In this document: positions 17,938 to 28,632 of the stretch, one piece after another | Numbering within the stretch: the first letter of the stretch is position 1 | Layout of the letters: every line of letters starts with the position of its first letter | From: Stenotrophomonas sp. ZAC14D1_NAIMI4_1 | Lineage (GTDB): Bacteria; Pseudomonadota; Gammaproteobacteria; Xanthomonadales; Xanthomonadaceae | DNA: 64,000 nucleotides | Assembly (NCBI RefSeq): GCF_003086775.1 | Contig: NZ_CP026001.1 | Coordinates: forward strand, 3,748,125 to 3,812,124 | Direction of reading: 5' to 3' | Made by a program: the position numbers and the translations under genes | Notes under the pieces: model-generated | Seen by the model: only the letters and a program-made list of their open reading frames with translations | The model's database searches: none | Told to the model about the DNA's origin: nothing

Positions 17938-19059
17938 GTGCGTATTCTGCTAGTTGGGGATTCAGCCAGCCTGCCGGCTGAGCTGAGCGAATTCATTGCC
18001 GATCTTGGGGAAGAATGGCAACCGCTGACCGCCGTCGATGGCCACACTGCGATGACCGCGGTGGCTGCGCAGGGCGTGGATGCGGTAATCGTCTGCCCGC
18101 AGCTGCCCGACCTCAACGCAACCACGTTGCTCGGCCAGATCCGCACGCTGCGGCCTGAAACCATCCGTATCGCGCTGGTCGATGCCCAGCACGGCAACCG
18201 GCCGCCGCCGGCGCGCCTGATCGGCGTGGCCCACCGCTTCCTGCCGCTGCCGCTGGCGCCGGAAGTGCTGCTGGAAGCGCTGACCAGCCTGGAAGAGCTG
18301 CGCGACGTGCTGGACAGCCCGCGCCTGCGCGATGCCATCGGCCGCATCGAGAAGCTGCCCTCGCCGCCGCACCTGTACCTGAGCCTGACCCAGGCGCTGG
18401 AACATGACGACGACACCGACAGTGCCGACGTGGCCAAGCTGGTTGCCGCCGATCCGGCGATCGCGGCCAAGGTGCTGCAGCTGTCCAATTCGGCGTTCTT
18501 CAGCCAGGGCCGCACCATTGCCGACCTGCGCACCGCGGTGACCCGCCTGGGCCTGGCCACGCTGCGTGACCTGGTGCTGGCCAGCGAGGTGTTTTCCGCA
18601 CCGACGCTGTCCACTGCCGAGCGCAATTCGCTGCAGCAGCGCGCGCTGATGGCCTCGCGCCTTGCCGCGCGCCTGCTGCCCGAATCCAGTGCCGAGCTGG
18701 GCGCGACGGCCGCCCTGCTGGCCGATATCGGCCTGCTGCTGCCGGGCGTGCGCAACGAGCGCAGCGAACCGGCACTGGCCGACGATCCGCGCCCCGGCCA
18801 TGCCGAGGCCGGTGCCTACCTGCTGGGCCTGTGGGGCCTGCCGATGCCGATCATCGAAGCAGTGGCCTTCCACCTGCAGCCGCAGCGTGCCAACACGCGC
18901 AGCTTCTGGGTGACCGGTGCGGTGCACGTGGCCCTGGCGCTGGTCAACGGCGACCCGGTGGACGAGGACTACCTGCAGCGTGCCGGCGTGCTGAACAAGC
19001 TGCCGCAGTGGCGCGAGCATGCCAACAGCCTGATGGGGCTGGTACCGACCGAAGCCTGA
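17938..19059 (+). CDS. HDOD-domain signalling protein with a degenerate receiver domain
   Basis: A 373-residue cytoplasmic protein. Residues 1-115 read like a response-regulator receiver (VRILLVGDSASLPAELSEFI), but the strand that should carry the phospho-acceptor reads DAVIVCPQLPDL, with Cys instead of Asp, so phosphorylation is unlikely. Residues about 135-330 form an HDOD domain (IEKLPSPPHLYLSLTQAL ... VAADPAIAAKVLQLSNSAFF, AVTRLGLATLRDLVL). HDOD proteins regulate by protein interaction, often with cyclic-di-GMP circuits. The GTG at 17938 with AGGGGA upstream gives a natural receiver start; an ATG-less extension from 17881 is less likely. A strong terminator follows. Confidence 0.85.
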   Translation: MRILLVGDSASLPAELSEFIADLGEEWQPLTAVDGHTAMTAVAAQGVDAVIVCPQLPDLNATTLLGQIRTLRPETIRIALVDAQHGNRPPPARLIGVAHRFLPLPLAPEVLLEALTSLEELRDVLDSPRLRDAIGRIEKLPSPPHLYLSLTQALEHDDDTDSADVAKLVAADPAIAAKVLQLSNSAFFSQGRTIADLRTAVTRLGLATLRDLVLASEVFSAPTLSTAERNSLQQRALMASRLAARLLPESSAELGATAALLADIGLLLPGVRNERSEPALADDPRPGHAEAGAYLLGLWGLPMPIIEAVAFHLQPQRANTRSFWVTGAVHVALALVNGDPVDEDYLQRAGVLNKLPQWREHANSLMGLVPTEA

Positions 19060-19085
19060 GCCTGGCGGCGCGGGCAAAGACCAGG

Positions 19086-19113
19086 GGGCAGGCCGCGAGG
19101 CCTGCCCTTTTTT
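19086..19113 (+). terminator. Rho-independent terminator after the HDOD gene
   Basis: GGGCAGGCC-GCGA-GGCCTGCCC followed by TTTTTT. Confidence 0.92.
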
Positions 19114-19152
19114 CATGGGCGGGCGCCACACGCCAGGCGCCGCACAAAGAAA

Positions 19153-19178
19153 GAGGGCGGACCTTGCGGCCCGCCCTC
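19153..19178 (-). terminator. Terminator of the minus-strand TonB-dependent receptor
   Basis: GAGGGCGG and CCGCCCTC enclose a 10-base loop. On the minus strand the stem is followed by TTTCTTTG. It lies 35 bp beyond the receptor's stop codon. Confidence 0.75.
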
Positions 19179-19212
19179 CTCTACTACGTACCTATTGCGA
19201 CGCTTCGATGGA

Positions 19213-22080
19213 TCAGAAGCGCTGGGTGTACTTCATGTACAGGAAGCGACCCACGTCGAAGCCACCGTAGTAGGCGAACGACGAGTTCGGGGCCGAGTAC
19301 ATCAGCGGACCCTTGTGATCGAACACGTTGTTGGCGCCCAGGGCGATGGTGGCATCCCACGGTGCCTTCCAGCTGACCTGCAGGTCGTGGAAGGTGTTGG
19401 AGCCGGTCTTGCGCAGCGGATCAGCCTCGCCATTGGCGTAGTGGTTCGGCGCATTGCACCAGAACTCGCCGGTGTCGATGCAGCTTTCCTTCATGCCCGA
19501 GTAGTAGCGAGCGGTGTAGTTCACGCCGAAATCGCCGTACTGCCAGTTGACGCCCAGGTTCGAACGCACGCGGAACAGGCCGGCTTCGCCGACACGACCG
19601 ATCATGATGTTGTTGCCTGCAGCGTTCTGGCCCTGCTCGTCGTACTTGGACATGTAGCTGGTCGTCCAGTCGATGTTGAACTGGCCGATGGCCAGCTCCG
19701 GCAGGCGGTACTTGACACCCAGGTCGTAACCTTCGGTTTCCATCTTGCCGAGGTTGGCGGTGCCGTAGGTGATGGCGCTCACGTGGCCGTCATCGGCACG
19801 GACGACGTCCGCGCAACGGGCCGAGTTGCCCAGCACGTAGCAGTCACGCAGGATGCGGTCGACGCTGTCAGCGATGATCATGTCGCTGATTTCGTACTTG
19901 TACCAATCCAGCGACAGGTCCAGGCCCTGCACGAACTGCGGGCTCCACACCAGGCCGAAGGTGGTGCTCTTCGAGGTTTCCGGCTTCAGGTTCGGGTTGG
20001 CACCGGAGACGAACTGGTCACCCGACTGGCACGGCAGGGTCGAGCAGACCTTGTTGCCCTGGCCAACCTGGGTGTAGCCCACCGGCACGCCGCCGGCGTT
20101 GCACGCAGCGTTGCCGTTGACCGAGCCCGGAGCGCTGATGCCGCAGGGATCGATGTACGACTCGAAGCTCGAGCTCAGGCCACCGTACAGGTCGCTGATG
20201 GTCGGGGCGCGGAAGCCTTCGGCGTAGGTGCCGCGGACCAGCAGGCCGTCCATCGGACGCCAGGTCAGGCCGAACTTGCTGTTGGTGGTGCCACCGAAGT
20301 TGCTGTAGTCCGAATAACGGCTGGCAACGTTCAGGGTCAGTTCCTTGGCGAAGGCCACGTCAGCCAGCAGCGGCACGTTCAGTTCGAGGTAGACCTCGTT
20401 CAGATCGTACTCACCGCGGGTCGGCTTCTGGCCCAGGCCGGTGGACTGGCCCGACTGTGCGAAGGCGTCCGGCACGTAGCTGCCTTCTTCCTTGCGGTGC
20501 TCGACACCCAGGGCGAAGCCCAGGTCACCGGCCGGCAGGGTCACGATGGAACCGGCCAGGTTGGCGGTGAAGCTGGTGGTCTTGGTGATGCCGCGGGTGG
20601 TGAAGGTCGGGAACAGGAAGTCCTGCAGTTCCTGGTCAGCCAGCGAACCCTGGCCTGCAACGCCGTACGGCAGCAGCGGGTTCCACGGGCGGCAGCCCGA
20701 CAGCGACGGGTCCAGCACGCCCTTGACGCCGCACTGGGCGACACCGTTGTCGTCGATGTACGAAGCGCCCAGTGCCTGGCGGGCACCGATCAGGCTCATG
20801 TCACCGCGGTTGGTCTTGATCGACTCGTTGCGGTTCCACAGTGCGCCGACGTCCCAATCGAAGGTCTTGCCGGCGAAGTCGAAGTAGCCGCTGACGGTCG
20901 GCGCGAAGCGCAGGGTCTTCAGCTGGCTGTCGGTGGTACGCGGCACTTCCCACAGGCGACGGCGGAAGCTGACGTCCTGGCCCTTCACCGGGTTGAAGGC
21001 GCTGCTGCCGCTCAGCGGGGTGTTGATGTCCGTCGAATTGGACTGGTACGGGTAGCCGGCGATCTGCTGGAACGTCTGGCGCTCGTTGTAGAGCAGGTCA
21101 GTGTTCAGGCTGATCGAATCGGTGAAGTCGTAGGTGCCGTTGATGTAGACCGACTTGCGCTTCACGCCGGTCAGCAGGGTCATCTGCTGGTTGGCGTTGG
21201 AGTACTCGTCTTCGGTCAGCTCGTGGTAGTCGGCTGCGTTGGTCGGGTTGCCACCGGCGTTGAGGGTTTCCCACACCGCGGTTTTGGACGTGCGCGAGCA
21301 GTCGTACAGGGTCGGGTTGCACCAGGTGCTGTTCTGGCTGATCGGGCTCCAGTCAGCCGAGGTCGAGTTCGGACCCAGCGAGCCGTCACGGCTGTACCAG
21401 CGGTCCTTGGCCCACACCGGATCCTGCTTGTTGTATTCGGCCGACAGGGTCAGGCTGCCGCGCTCACCGCGGGCACCCAGGGTCATCGAATAGGTTTCGG
21501 TGTCGCCGTCGCCGTTGCCGTACTGGCCAACGTAGACCTGGGCTTCGCCACCGTCGAAGTTCTTGCGGGTGATCACGTTCACGACGCCGGCGATGGCATC
21601 CGAACCGTAGATCGAGGACGCGCCGTCCTTCAGGATCTCGATGCGCTCAACGGCCGACATCGGGATCTGGCTCAGGTCCTGCAGGCCAGCGGTGGAAGCG
21701 CCCAGGCGCTTGCCGTTCATCAGCACCAGGGTGCGCTCGGCGCCCAGGTTGCGGATGTCGACGTAGTAGCCGCCGACGTTCTCGCCCGAAGCCAGCGACT
21801 CCGAACGGGAGATGGCCGGGGAGCCGGCCGAAGTGAGGTTGTTCAGCACGTCAGCGACGCTCGAGAAGCCCTGCTTTTCCAGGCTTTCACGGGTCATCGT
21901 CAGGATCGGCTGCTGCGTCTCCATGGCGGCGCCGCGGATGCGCGAACCGGTGACCGAAATACGATCGAGGTCGGTGGTGCCAGAAGCCGCTTCCTGGGCG
22001 GAAGCAAACGCAGGCGTCAGCGCCAGCGCAATGCCGGCCGGCAGCAGGCCGAGACGCACTGCGGGATTACGGAAGTTCAT
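19213..22080 (-). CDS. TonB-dependent outer-membrane receptor
   Basis: Outer-membrane transporter of 955 residues. The signal peptide is RLGLLPAGIALALTPAFASA. The plug contains TGSRIRGAAMETQQPILTMT, RNLGAERTLVLMNGKR and DGASSIYGSDAIAGVVNVIT. A long barrel follows with VRGTYAEGFRAPTISDLYGG, PNLKPETSKSTTFGLVWSP and a terminal aromatic residue (MKYTQRF). This plug sequence is that of the large Xanthomonadaceae receptor subfamily often used for carbohydrates or peptides, not a classical siderophore receptor; the ligand is unknown. No STN domain is present. The ATG at 22080 has GGAGAG upstream. An AraC-family regulator ends 49 bp upstream on the same strand, and a terminator follows. Confidence 0.92.
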   Translation of the reverse strand: MNFRNPAVRLGLLPAGIALALTPAFASAQEAASGTTDLDRISVTGSRIRGAAMETQQPILTMTRESLEKQGFSSVADVLNNLTSAGSPAISRSESLASGENVGGYYVDIRNLGAERTLVLMNGKRLGASTAGLQDLSQIPMSAVERIEILKDGASSIYGSDAIAGVVNVITRKNFDGGEAQVYVGQYGNGDGDTETYSMTLGARGERGSLTLSAEYNKQDPVWAKDRWYSRDGSLGPNSTSADWSPISQNSTWCNPTLYDCSRTSKTAVWETLNAGGNPTNAADYHELTEDEYSNANQQMTLLTGVKRKSVYINGTYDFTDSISLNTDLLYNERQTFQQIAGYPYQSNSTDINTPLSGSSAFNPVKGQDVSFRRRLWEVPRTTDSQLKTLRFAPTVSGYFDFAGKTFDWDVGALWNRNESIKTNRGDMSLIGARQALGASYIDDNGVAQCGVKGVLDPSLSGCRPWNPLLPYGVAGQGSLADQELQDFLFPTFTTRGITKTTSFTANLAGSIVTLPAGDLGFALGVEHRKEEGSYVPDAFAQSGQSTGLGQKPTRGEYDLNEVYLELNVPLLADVAFAKELTLNVASRYSDYSNFGGTTNSKFGLTWRPMDGLLVRGTYAEGFRAPTISDLYGGLSSSFESYIDPCGISAPGSVNGNAACNAGGVPVGYTQVGQGNKVCSTLPCQSGDQFVSGANPNLKPETSKSTTFGLVWSPQFVQGLDLSLDWYKYEISDMIIADSVDRILRDCYVLGNSARCADVVRADDGHVSAITYGTANLGKMETEGYDLGVKYRLPELAIGQFNIDWTTSYMSKYDEQGQNAAGNNIMIGRVGEAGLFRVRSNLGVNWQYGDFGVNYTARYYSGMKESCIDTGEFWCNAPNHYANGEADPLRKTGSNTFHDLQVSWKAPWDATIALGANNVFDHKGPLMYSAPNSSFAYYGGFDVGRFLYMKYTQRF

Positions 22081-22129
22081 CAATCTCTCCAAGGTACGTG
22101 TTAGCAGCGTGTTAAAACACCCCAGCACG

Positions 22130-23029
22130 TTACGATTGCGTTGCAGCGCTGTATTTGCGCGACACACCCGGAGACTTTGCCGATTGTGGCGGAAGCTTCG
22201 CGCCGTTTTCACGAAAACGCGAAGCAGAGGTGCCATAGCGCGCGCGGAAGGCGCGGGCGAAGCTGCAGCAGTTGTCGAAGCCGCTGGCGGCGGCCACCTC
22301 GCCCACCATCATGTCGGTGTCGCGCAGCAGGTCTGCGGCACGCTCCAGGCGCAGGCGTGCGGACAGCGACTGCGGGCTTTCCTCGTACAGGCTCTGGAAG
22401 GTCTTGGAGAGGTACCAGCTGGAGAAGTTGGTCAGCTCGGCCAGTTCGCCGATGCGCACCACGCGGTGGCTGTTGCCTTCCAGGTACAGGCGGGCGCGCT
22501 GCATGCGGCCGAATACCTGGCGCTTGCGGCTGCGCGAGCGGCCCGGGCAACGCTGCACGTTGTCCGCCATGCTGCGCTGCAGGCCGGCCAGGTGCAGCAG
22601 CAGCGGGCGCAGTGCCGGCGCCGGCAGGCCATTGGCCAGCGCATCACGCCACAGGCGCAGGCCGACACGGGCGTCGCTGCGGCTCATCCGGCCGCGCCCT
22701 GCGTACAGGCCGCAGTCGGCCATCTCGGCCAGCACGCGCAGCGCTTCGGCGTTCAGGCTCAGGCCCACGCACAGGCCGTTGCGGCCGGCCTGCACCAGCG
22801 GGCGCGATTCCTTCTCGAACGCGATCCATTCGCCCTGGCGCAGCCGGAAGCGGCCTTCCTTCGCCTCGACCCAGGAGGTGCCACGCACCTGCATCCACAC
22901 CGTGAAGCTGGTGCCGGAGGTCTGCAGGCTGCCGAGACGGGCCACGCCCAGGCAGGTCGGCGAGACGTCGTCGATGGCCTTGTCGAGGGACACGGTTTGG
23001 CCGCGATCGGCCAGGGAGAGTTGACGCAT
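22130..23029 (-). CDS. AraC-family transcriptional regulator
   Basis: A 299-residue DNA-binding protein. The C-terminal 100 residues hold two helix-turn-helix motifs (VRIGELAELTNFSSWYLSKT and DMMVGEVAAASGFDNCCSFA) ending in the family signature RARYGTSASRFR. The N-terminal 190 residues (TVWMQVRGTSWVEAKEGRFR, GEWIAFEKESRPLVQAG) look like a cupin-like effector domain. It stands directly upstream of the TonB-dependent receptor gene with 49 bp between, so it may control that receptor. The ATG at 23029 lacks a clear site; a GTG at 23062 is the alternative. Confidence 0.88.
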   Translation of the reverse strand: MRQLSLADRGQTVSLDKAIDDVSPTCLGVARLGSLQTSGTSFTVWMQVRGTSWVEAKEGRFRLRQGEWIAFEKESRPLVQAGRNGLCVGLSLNAEALRVLAEMADCGLYAGRGRMSRSDARVGLRLWRDALANGLPAPALRPLLLHLAGLQRSMADNVQRCPGRSRSRKRQVFGRMQRARLYLEGNSHRVVRIGELAELTNFSSWYLSKTFQSLYEESPQSLSARLRLERAADLLRDTDMMVGEVAAASGFDNCCSFARAFRARYGTSASRFRENGAKLPPQSAKSPGVSRKYSAATQS

Positions 23030-23144
23030 GGAGGCACCACGGATTTGCCAAGTACAGGCCACCGTTTTGCCTAATCAGGTGCCTCCGCGTCAGGAAAGTC
23101 TGACGAGATCGCCACGAATTCGCGACGAGATCCCCACGAAGAAG

Positions 23145-25460
23145 TTACGAAGGCCCATTCTCTTTGAAAATCATAAACTTGCTGAAGGCCGGAAACAGCG
23201 GCGGTGGCTGCCGGGGCAGGCGCATGACGCCAATGTCGGCGCCGTCACTGACCGCCAGGGCGAGGTACAGGTCGTTTCCGTCAGCGCTGGCGCTCAGGCC
23301 ATTGCCAGCACTCAGCCGCTGCGCATCCAGGCAGCGCTCCGGCTGCTCCTGGCCATCGCGCATGCGCACCAGCGTGGTGGCGCAGGCATTGCTCGTGCCC
23401 AGGTAATCAACACCGCCCTGCCCCGCCACGGTCCAGGTCCGGTAGCGCCAACGGCTGGGCCGGTCCTGGCTGATCTGCTGGACGCTGTCCGGCGCCAGGG
23501 CCGGATCGATCGACCACAGCCCGCTTGCGGCCAAGCGGGTGAACACCACGCGCCCGCCGCTGCGGTCGAAGCGGGCCTGGGACACGCCTTCCAGGCTGGC
23601 CAGGCGCCGCCACGGTTGGCTGCTGCGGTCGAACAGGCTCAAGCGGGTGTGCTGGTCCGCATCACGCTCCAGCACCAGCAACTGGTCCGGCGCCGCCCCG
23701 TACAGGACCTGCAGGGGCTGCTCGACCGGCACTGGCAGCAGCTGCAGCCGCTCGTCGCGGGGAGCGATCTCATAGACCACCGCCTTGCCATGCTCATCGC
23801 GGCCTACCACCAGCACCTGGCGGCTGTCCTCGGACCAGTCCGGGGCCTGCCGGCCTTCCGGGCGCAGCCCTTCGATCGGCCGCAGCGAATCAGGCCGCTG
23901 CAGGTCCGCCCACCACAGCGCGAAGCTGCCGGAACGGTCGGAACTGAAGACCATCTGGTGGCCATCGGGGGCAAGCATCGGCTGCCCGTCACGCCCACTG
24001 GAGGCAAACAGGCGCTCGCTGGCGCCGGTCGACGGCATCCTGAACACGCCGAACTGAGCGCGGCGATGGACGAAGGCGAGCATGTCGCCGCGTCGCGACA
24101 CCGCCGGCCACTGCGCATCATCCAGGCCGGCATCACGCAGGGTGCGCCGTGCCACGTCCAGGTAGTACAGGCGCGCTTCGCTGTCCACGCGGCGGCCGAA
24201 CACGATGCTGCGGCCATCGCCGAGCCAGGCCCAGCCGCGCAGTTCCGCTGCCTCGTTGGTCAACTGCTCGGGCGTGCCGCCCGCAGCCGGCACACGCCAC
24301 AGATCGCCCAGCTGCGGGTTGCGCACGAACACCAGCCAGCGGCCGTCCGGCGAGTAACGCGGCGCGTAGTCGAAATCGTCCTCGTCCACGGCGTAATCGA
24401 GCGCACGCCACTGCCCGGTGGGCAGGTCCAGCACGCGGATGCCGCGATGGGCGTAACGGCCCACCATGCTGCCGAACACCAGGCCACGGCCATCAGGCGT
24501 CCAGTCGAAGCTCAGCAGTTCGGTGCCATCACAGCGGGTGGCCTGGCGCAGCGCGCCGCCGGTGGCACTGGCCACCAGCACCTGGCAGCTGCCGCCAGCG
24601 CCGAAACGCGCAAAGGCGATCTCGCGGCCATCCGGCGACCAGGTGGGGAAACGATCGTTGGCACCTTCCGGCGGCGACAGCAGCTGGCGCGCCGGCGCAT
24701 TGCCTGAGGTCTGCACCTTGATCGCGTTGCCGCCCTTGCCGTCCTCGTTGGCGCCTTCATAGGCAACCTGCGAACCGTCCGGCGACAGCGTGGGATAGGT
24801 CTCGAATCCAGCGGTTGCGGTGATCAGCCGGTACGGGCGCTCGGGGCTGCCGATCACGCGCGTGCCGTCTTCCACGGCGGCATCCACCGGCGAACTCACC
24901 GGCGACGGACGCCGCACCAGCAGCACGGTCATCACCAGCAACGCCAGCAACATGGCAATGCCCAGCGCCAGCAGCAGGCGCCGGCGCCAGTGACGCCAGC
25001 GACGGCGTGCCAGCGACTGCGCAGCAGCCGGCGGCGCTGCCAGCGCAGCATCGATGGCTTCGGCCAGCGGCGGCGTTGCGTCTTCAGCGCCTTCCGGCGC
25101 TGCATCGGCCAGCACCTGCACCGGTACAAGCAATCGATAGCCGGTCTTGGCGATGGTTTCGATGTACGCCTGGCCGTTGTCCTGGTCGGTGCTGAACGCC
25201 TTGCGCAGCTGCGTCACGGCCTGGGTCAGCACATCGTTGGTCGGCAGCGTATCCGGCCACACTTCGGCGAACAGTTCTTCGCGCGTGACCACGCGCCCGG
25301 GTTGACGCAGCAGCACGCGAAGCACGCCCAACGCCTTCGGCGTCAGCCGACGCGGACGACGCGCGCCCACGACATCGACCTCTCGCGAGGACAATGTCAC
25401 GGTGCAATCGCCGATGCGTATGCGATCGGCTTCAGGCGGCTGGGTTTCGCTGCTGGTCAT
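23145..25460 (-). CDS. CadC-like membrane-bound transcriptional regulator with beta-propeller sensor
   Basis: A 771-residue one-component sensor. Residues about 12-112 form an OmpR/PhoB-type winged helix (RRLTPKALGVLRVLLRQPGR, REELFAEVWPDTLPTNDVL, YIETIAKTGYRLLVPV). A positively charged stretch (RRRWRHWRRR) leads into one membrane helix (LLLALGIAMLLALLVMTVLL, about 163-182). The periplasmic remainder contains TolB/PD40-type propeller blades (YPTLSPDGSQVAYEG, FPTWSPDGREIAFARFG, APRYSPDGRWLVFVRN, QPMLAPDGHQMVFSSDRSG). It should bind DNA at the membrane and sense a periplasmic signal; target and ligand unknown. The ATG at 25460 has a weak upstream site but starts just before the winged helix. 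Confidence 0.9.
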   Translation of the reverse strand: MTSSETQPPEADRIRIGDCTVTLSSREVDVVGARRPRRLTPKALGVLRVLLRQPGRVVTREELFAEVWPDTLPTNDVLTQAVTQLRKAFSTDQDNGQAYIETIAKTGYRLLVPVQVLADAAPEGAEDATPPLAEAIDAALAAPPAAAQSLARRRWRHWRRRLLLALGIAMLLALLVMTVLLVRRPSPVSSPVDAAVEDGTRVIGSPERPYRLITATAGFETYPTLSPDGSQVAYEGANEDGKGGNAIKVQTSGNAPARQLLSPPEGANDRFPTWSPDGREIAFARFGAGGSCQVLVASATGGALRQATRCDGTELLSFDWTPDGRGLVFGSMVGRYAHRGIRVLDLPTGQWRALDYAVDEDDFDYAPRYSPDGRWLVFVRNPQLGDLWRVPAAGGTPEQLTNEAAELRGWAWLGDGRSIVFGRRVDSEARLYYLDVARRTLRDAGLDDAQWPAVSRRGDMLAFVHRRAQFGVFRMPSTGASERLFASSGRDGQPMLAPDGHQMVFSSDRSGSFALWWADLQRPDSLRPIEGLRPEGRQAPDWSEDSRQVLVVGRDEHGKAVVYEIAPRDERLQLLPVPVEQPLQVLYGAAPDQLLVLERDADQHTRLSLFDRSSQPWRRLASLEGVSQARFDRSGGRVVFTRLAASGLWSIDPALAPDSVQQISQDRPSRWRYRTWTVAGQGGVDYLGTSNACATTLVRMRDGQEQPERCLDAQRLSAGNGLSASADGNDLYLALAVSDGADIGVMRLPRQPPPLFPAFSKFMIFKENGPS

Positions 25461-25718
25461 CTGCTGCTACAGGTTTGAAACGGGCCACGGAAACAACGAT
25501 GGGTCGATACCACTCAGTCCGGGGCACAGCGAGAAGCCAGATTCCGCAAAAAGCATCAGCGCATACCGCAAAAAAAACCAAGCCGACGAATATTAGCCTA
25601 TGCAGGTTACCTCGCCTACGCGTGGACGACATCAGGCTCTCTCTCGCCGACGCATTCACATAAGCAGCAACATCATTCGCGCCCTTTTGGGCGCGAAATT
25701 TTTATCTGACGTTCATTT
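25461..25718. other. AT-richer intergenic gap ending in a plus-strand terminator
   Basis: 258 bases without a coding frame that resembles a gene. It includes an A-rich stretch (CGCAAAAAAAACC near 25568) and TATTAG at 25589 as a possible -10. Both neighbours are on the minus strand, yet the terminator at 25676 has its T run on the plus strand. Confidence 0.4.
25676..25703 (+). terminator. Rho-independent terminator on the plus strand
   Basis: TTCGCGCCC-TTTT-GGGCGCGAA followed by ATTTTTAT. On the minus strand there is no T run, so its polarity opposes both flanking genes. Confidence 0.8.
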
Positions 25719-26390
25719 TCAAAGCCGCCGGATCATGGTCAGGCCGACCAGTCGCGAAACCACCAGAGCGACGTACATAACCCCGGAAAACTGCTCCAGC
25801 ATGACCAATGCGCGTGCCTGCGGATGCAGTGGAACCACGTCACTGAGCCCTACCCCGGACAGCAAGCTGAAGCTCAGATAAAGCAGTTCCATCCACGTGC
25901 GTTGAGGGCCCTCTCCGCTGCCCTGGAAACTGCCCGGATACCACTGCTGGCACACTGCAAATGCGAACGCGAATCCCCACGCGAGCAACGTGAACGTGGC
26001 ACCGGCAGCGAACAGTTCATCGCGGGTGACCTTGTGGTCCTGCAGCATGTAGGCGATCAACGCGCCTGCCGTATAGAAATACAGCAGGCTTTCCAGCAGC
26101 TGCGCCGTGGTGCCCAGCGCCGGGCGGTCCAGCAGCGCACCGGCGATGGAGAACACCACTGACGGGATGGCCAGCACCAGCGCCAGCCATGTTCCCAGCG
26201 GGCTGCGTTGCACCACCCACAGCGCAAGGCCGAGCACGGCCATGCCGAACACGCCGAGTGCGGCACGCCCGCCTGCAGTGTCATCCAGCGCCGGGTACAG
26301 CAGCACGGCAATCAGCTGCGCACCCAGCAACCAGGCAGAAGGATGACGGCGGGCGATGGCCAGCCAGCGGGTGGTGATGGCAACGGGCAT
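25719..26390 (-). CDS. Membrane protein of the two-TM ion-channel family with an altered filter
   Basis: The 223-residue protein has about six hydrophobic segments. The last part (MELLYLSFSLLSGVGLSDVV ... ARALVMLEQFSGVMYVALVV, then SRLVGL) aligns with bacterial ion-channel proteins in which this stretch reads YFSF-TLTTLGYGD-P ... LE-TG-LY. The K+ filter TxGYGD is replaced here by SGVGLSD, so potassium selectivity is doubtful. The ATG at 26390 has GGGGAAGGA just upstream; a longer frame reaching into thiC is not credible. It follows thiC on the same strand, separated by an inverted pair of repeats. Confidence 0.78.
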   Translation of the reverse strand: MPVAITTRWLAIARRHPSAWLLGAQLIAVLLYPALDDTAGGRAALGVFGMAVLGLALWVVQRSPLGTWLALVLAIPSVVFSIAGALLDRPALGTTAQLLESLLYFYTAGALIAYMLQDHKVTRDELFAAGATFTLLAWGFAFAFAVCQQWYPGSFQGSGEGPQRTWMELLYLSFSLLSGVGLSDVVPLHPQARALVMLEQFSGVMYVALVVSRLVGLTMIRRL

Positions 26391-26448
26391 GGCGTCCTTC
26401 CCCTGGTCGATGGCGCGAGGATAGCCGGTGCGGCGTGGATGCGTGGTG

Positions 26449-28490
<2,042 letters not shown>

Positions 28491-28520
28491 TGCCGCGCAT
28501 TAGAACACAGAGCGACCGTC

Positions 28521-28552
28521 GTTAACGGAACGATGACATTCCGTTCAGTAAC
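28521..28552. promoter_or_regulatory. Inverted repeat upstream of the BCCT transporter, possible operator
   Basis: GTTAACGGAA and TTCCGTTCAGTAAC form a dyad (AACGGAA/TTCCGTT exact, with GTTA/TAAC further out) about 80 bp upstream of the transporter's start. A repressor site is plausible; no regulator is adjacent. Confidence 0.35.
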
Positions 28553-28632
28553 GTGATGCGGTGCCGCATGCGCGGTACTCGCTGCAAGCTCTGGCTCGCT
28601 CCCCTCAATCCCTTGATCGGAGAAGCTCCTTC

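Noticed and set aside
19195..22104. Long plus-strand open frame of about 969 codons
   Set aside because: Antisense shadow of the receptor at 19213-22080; low-complexity, no domain.
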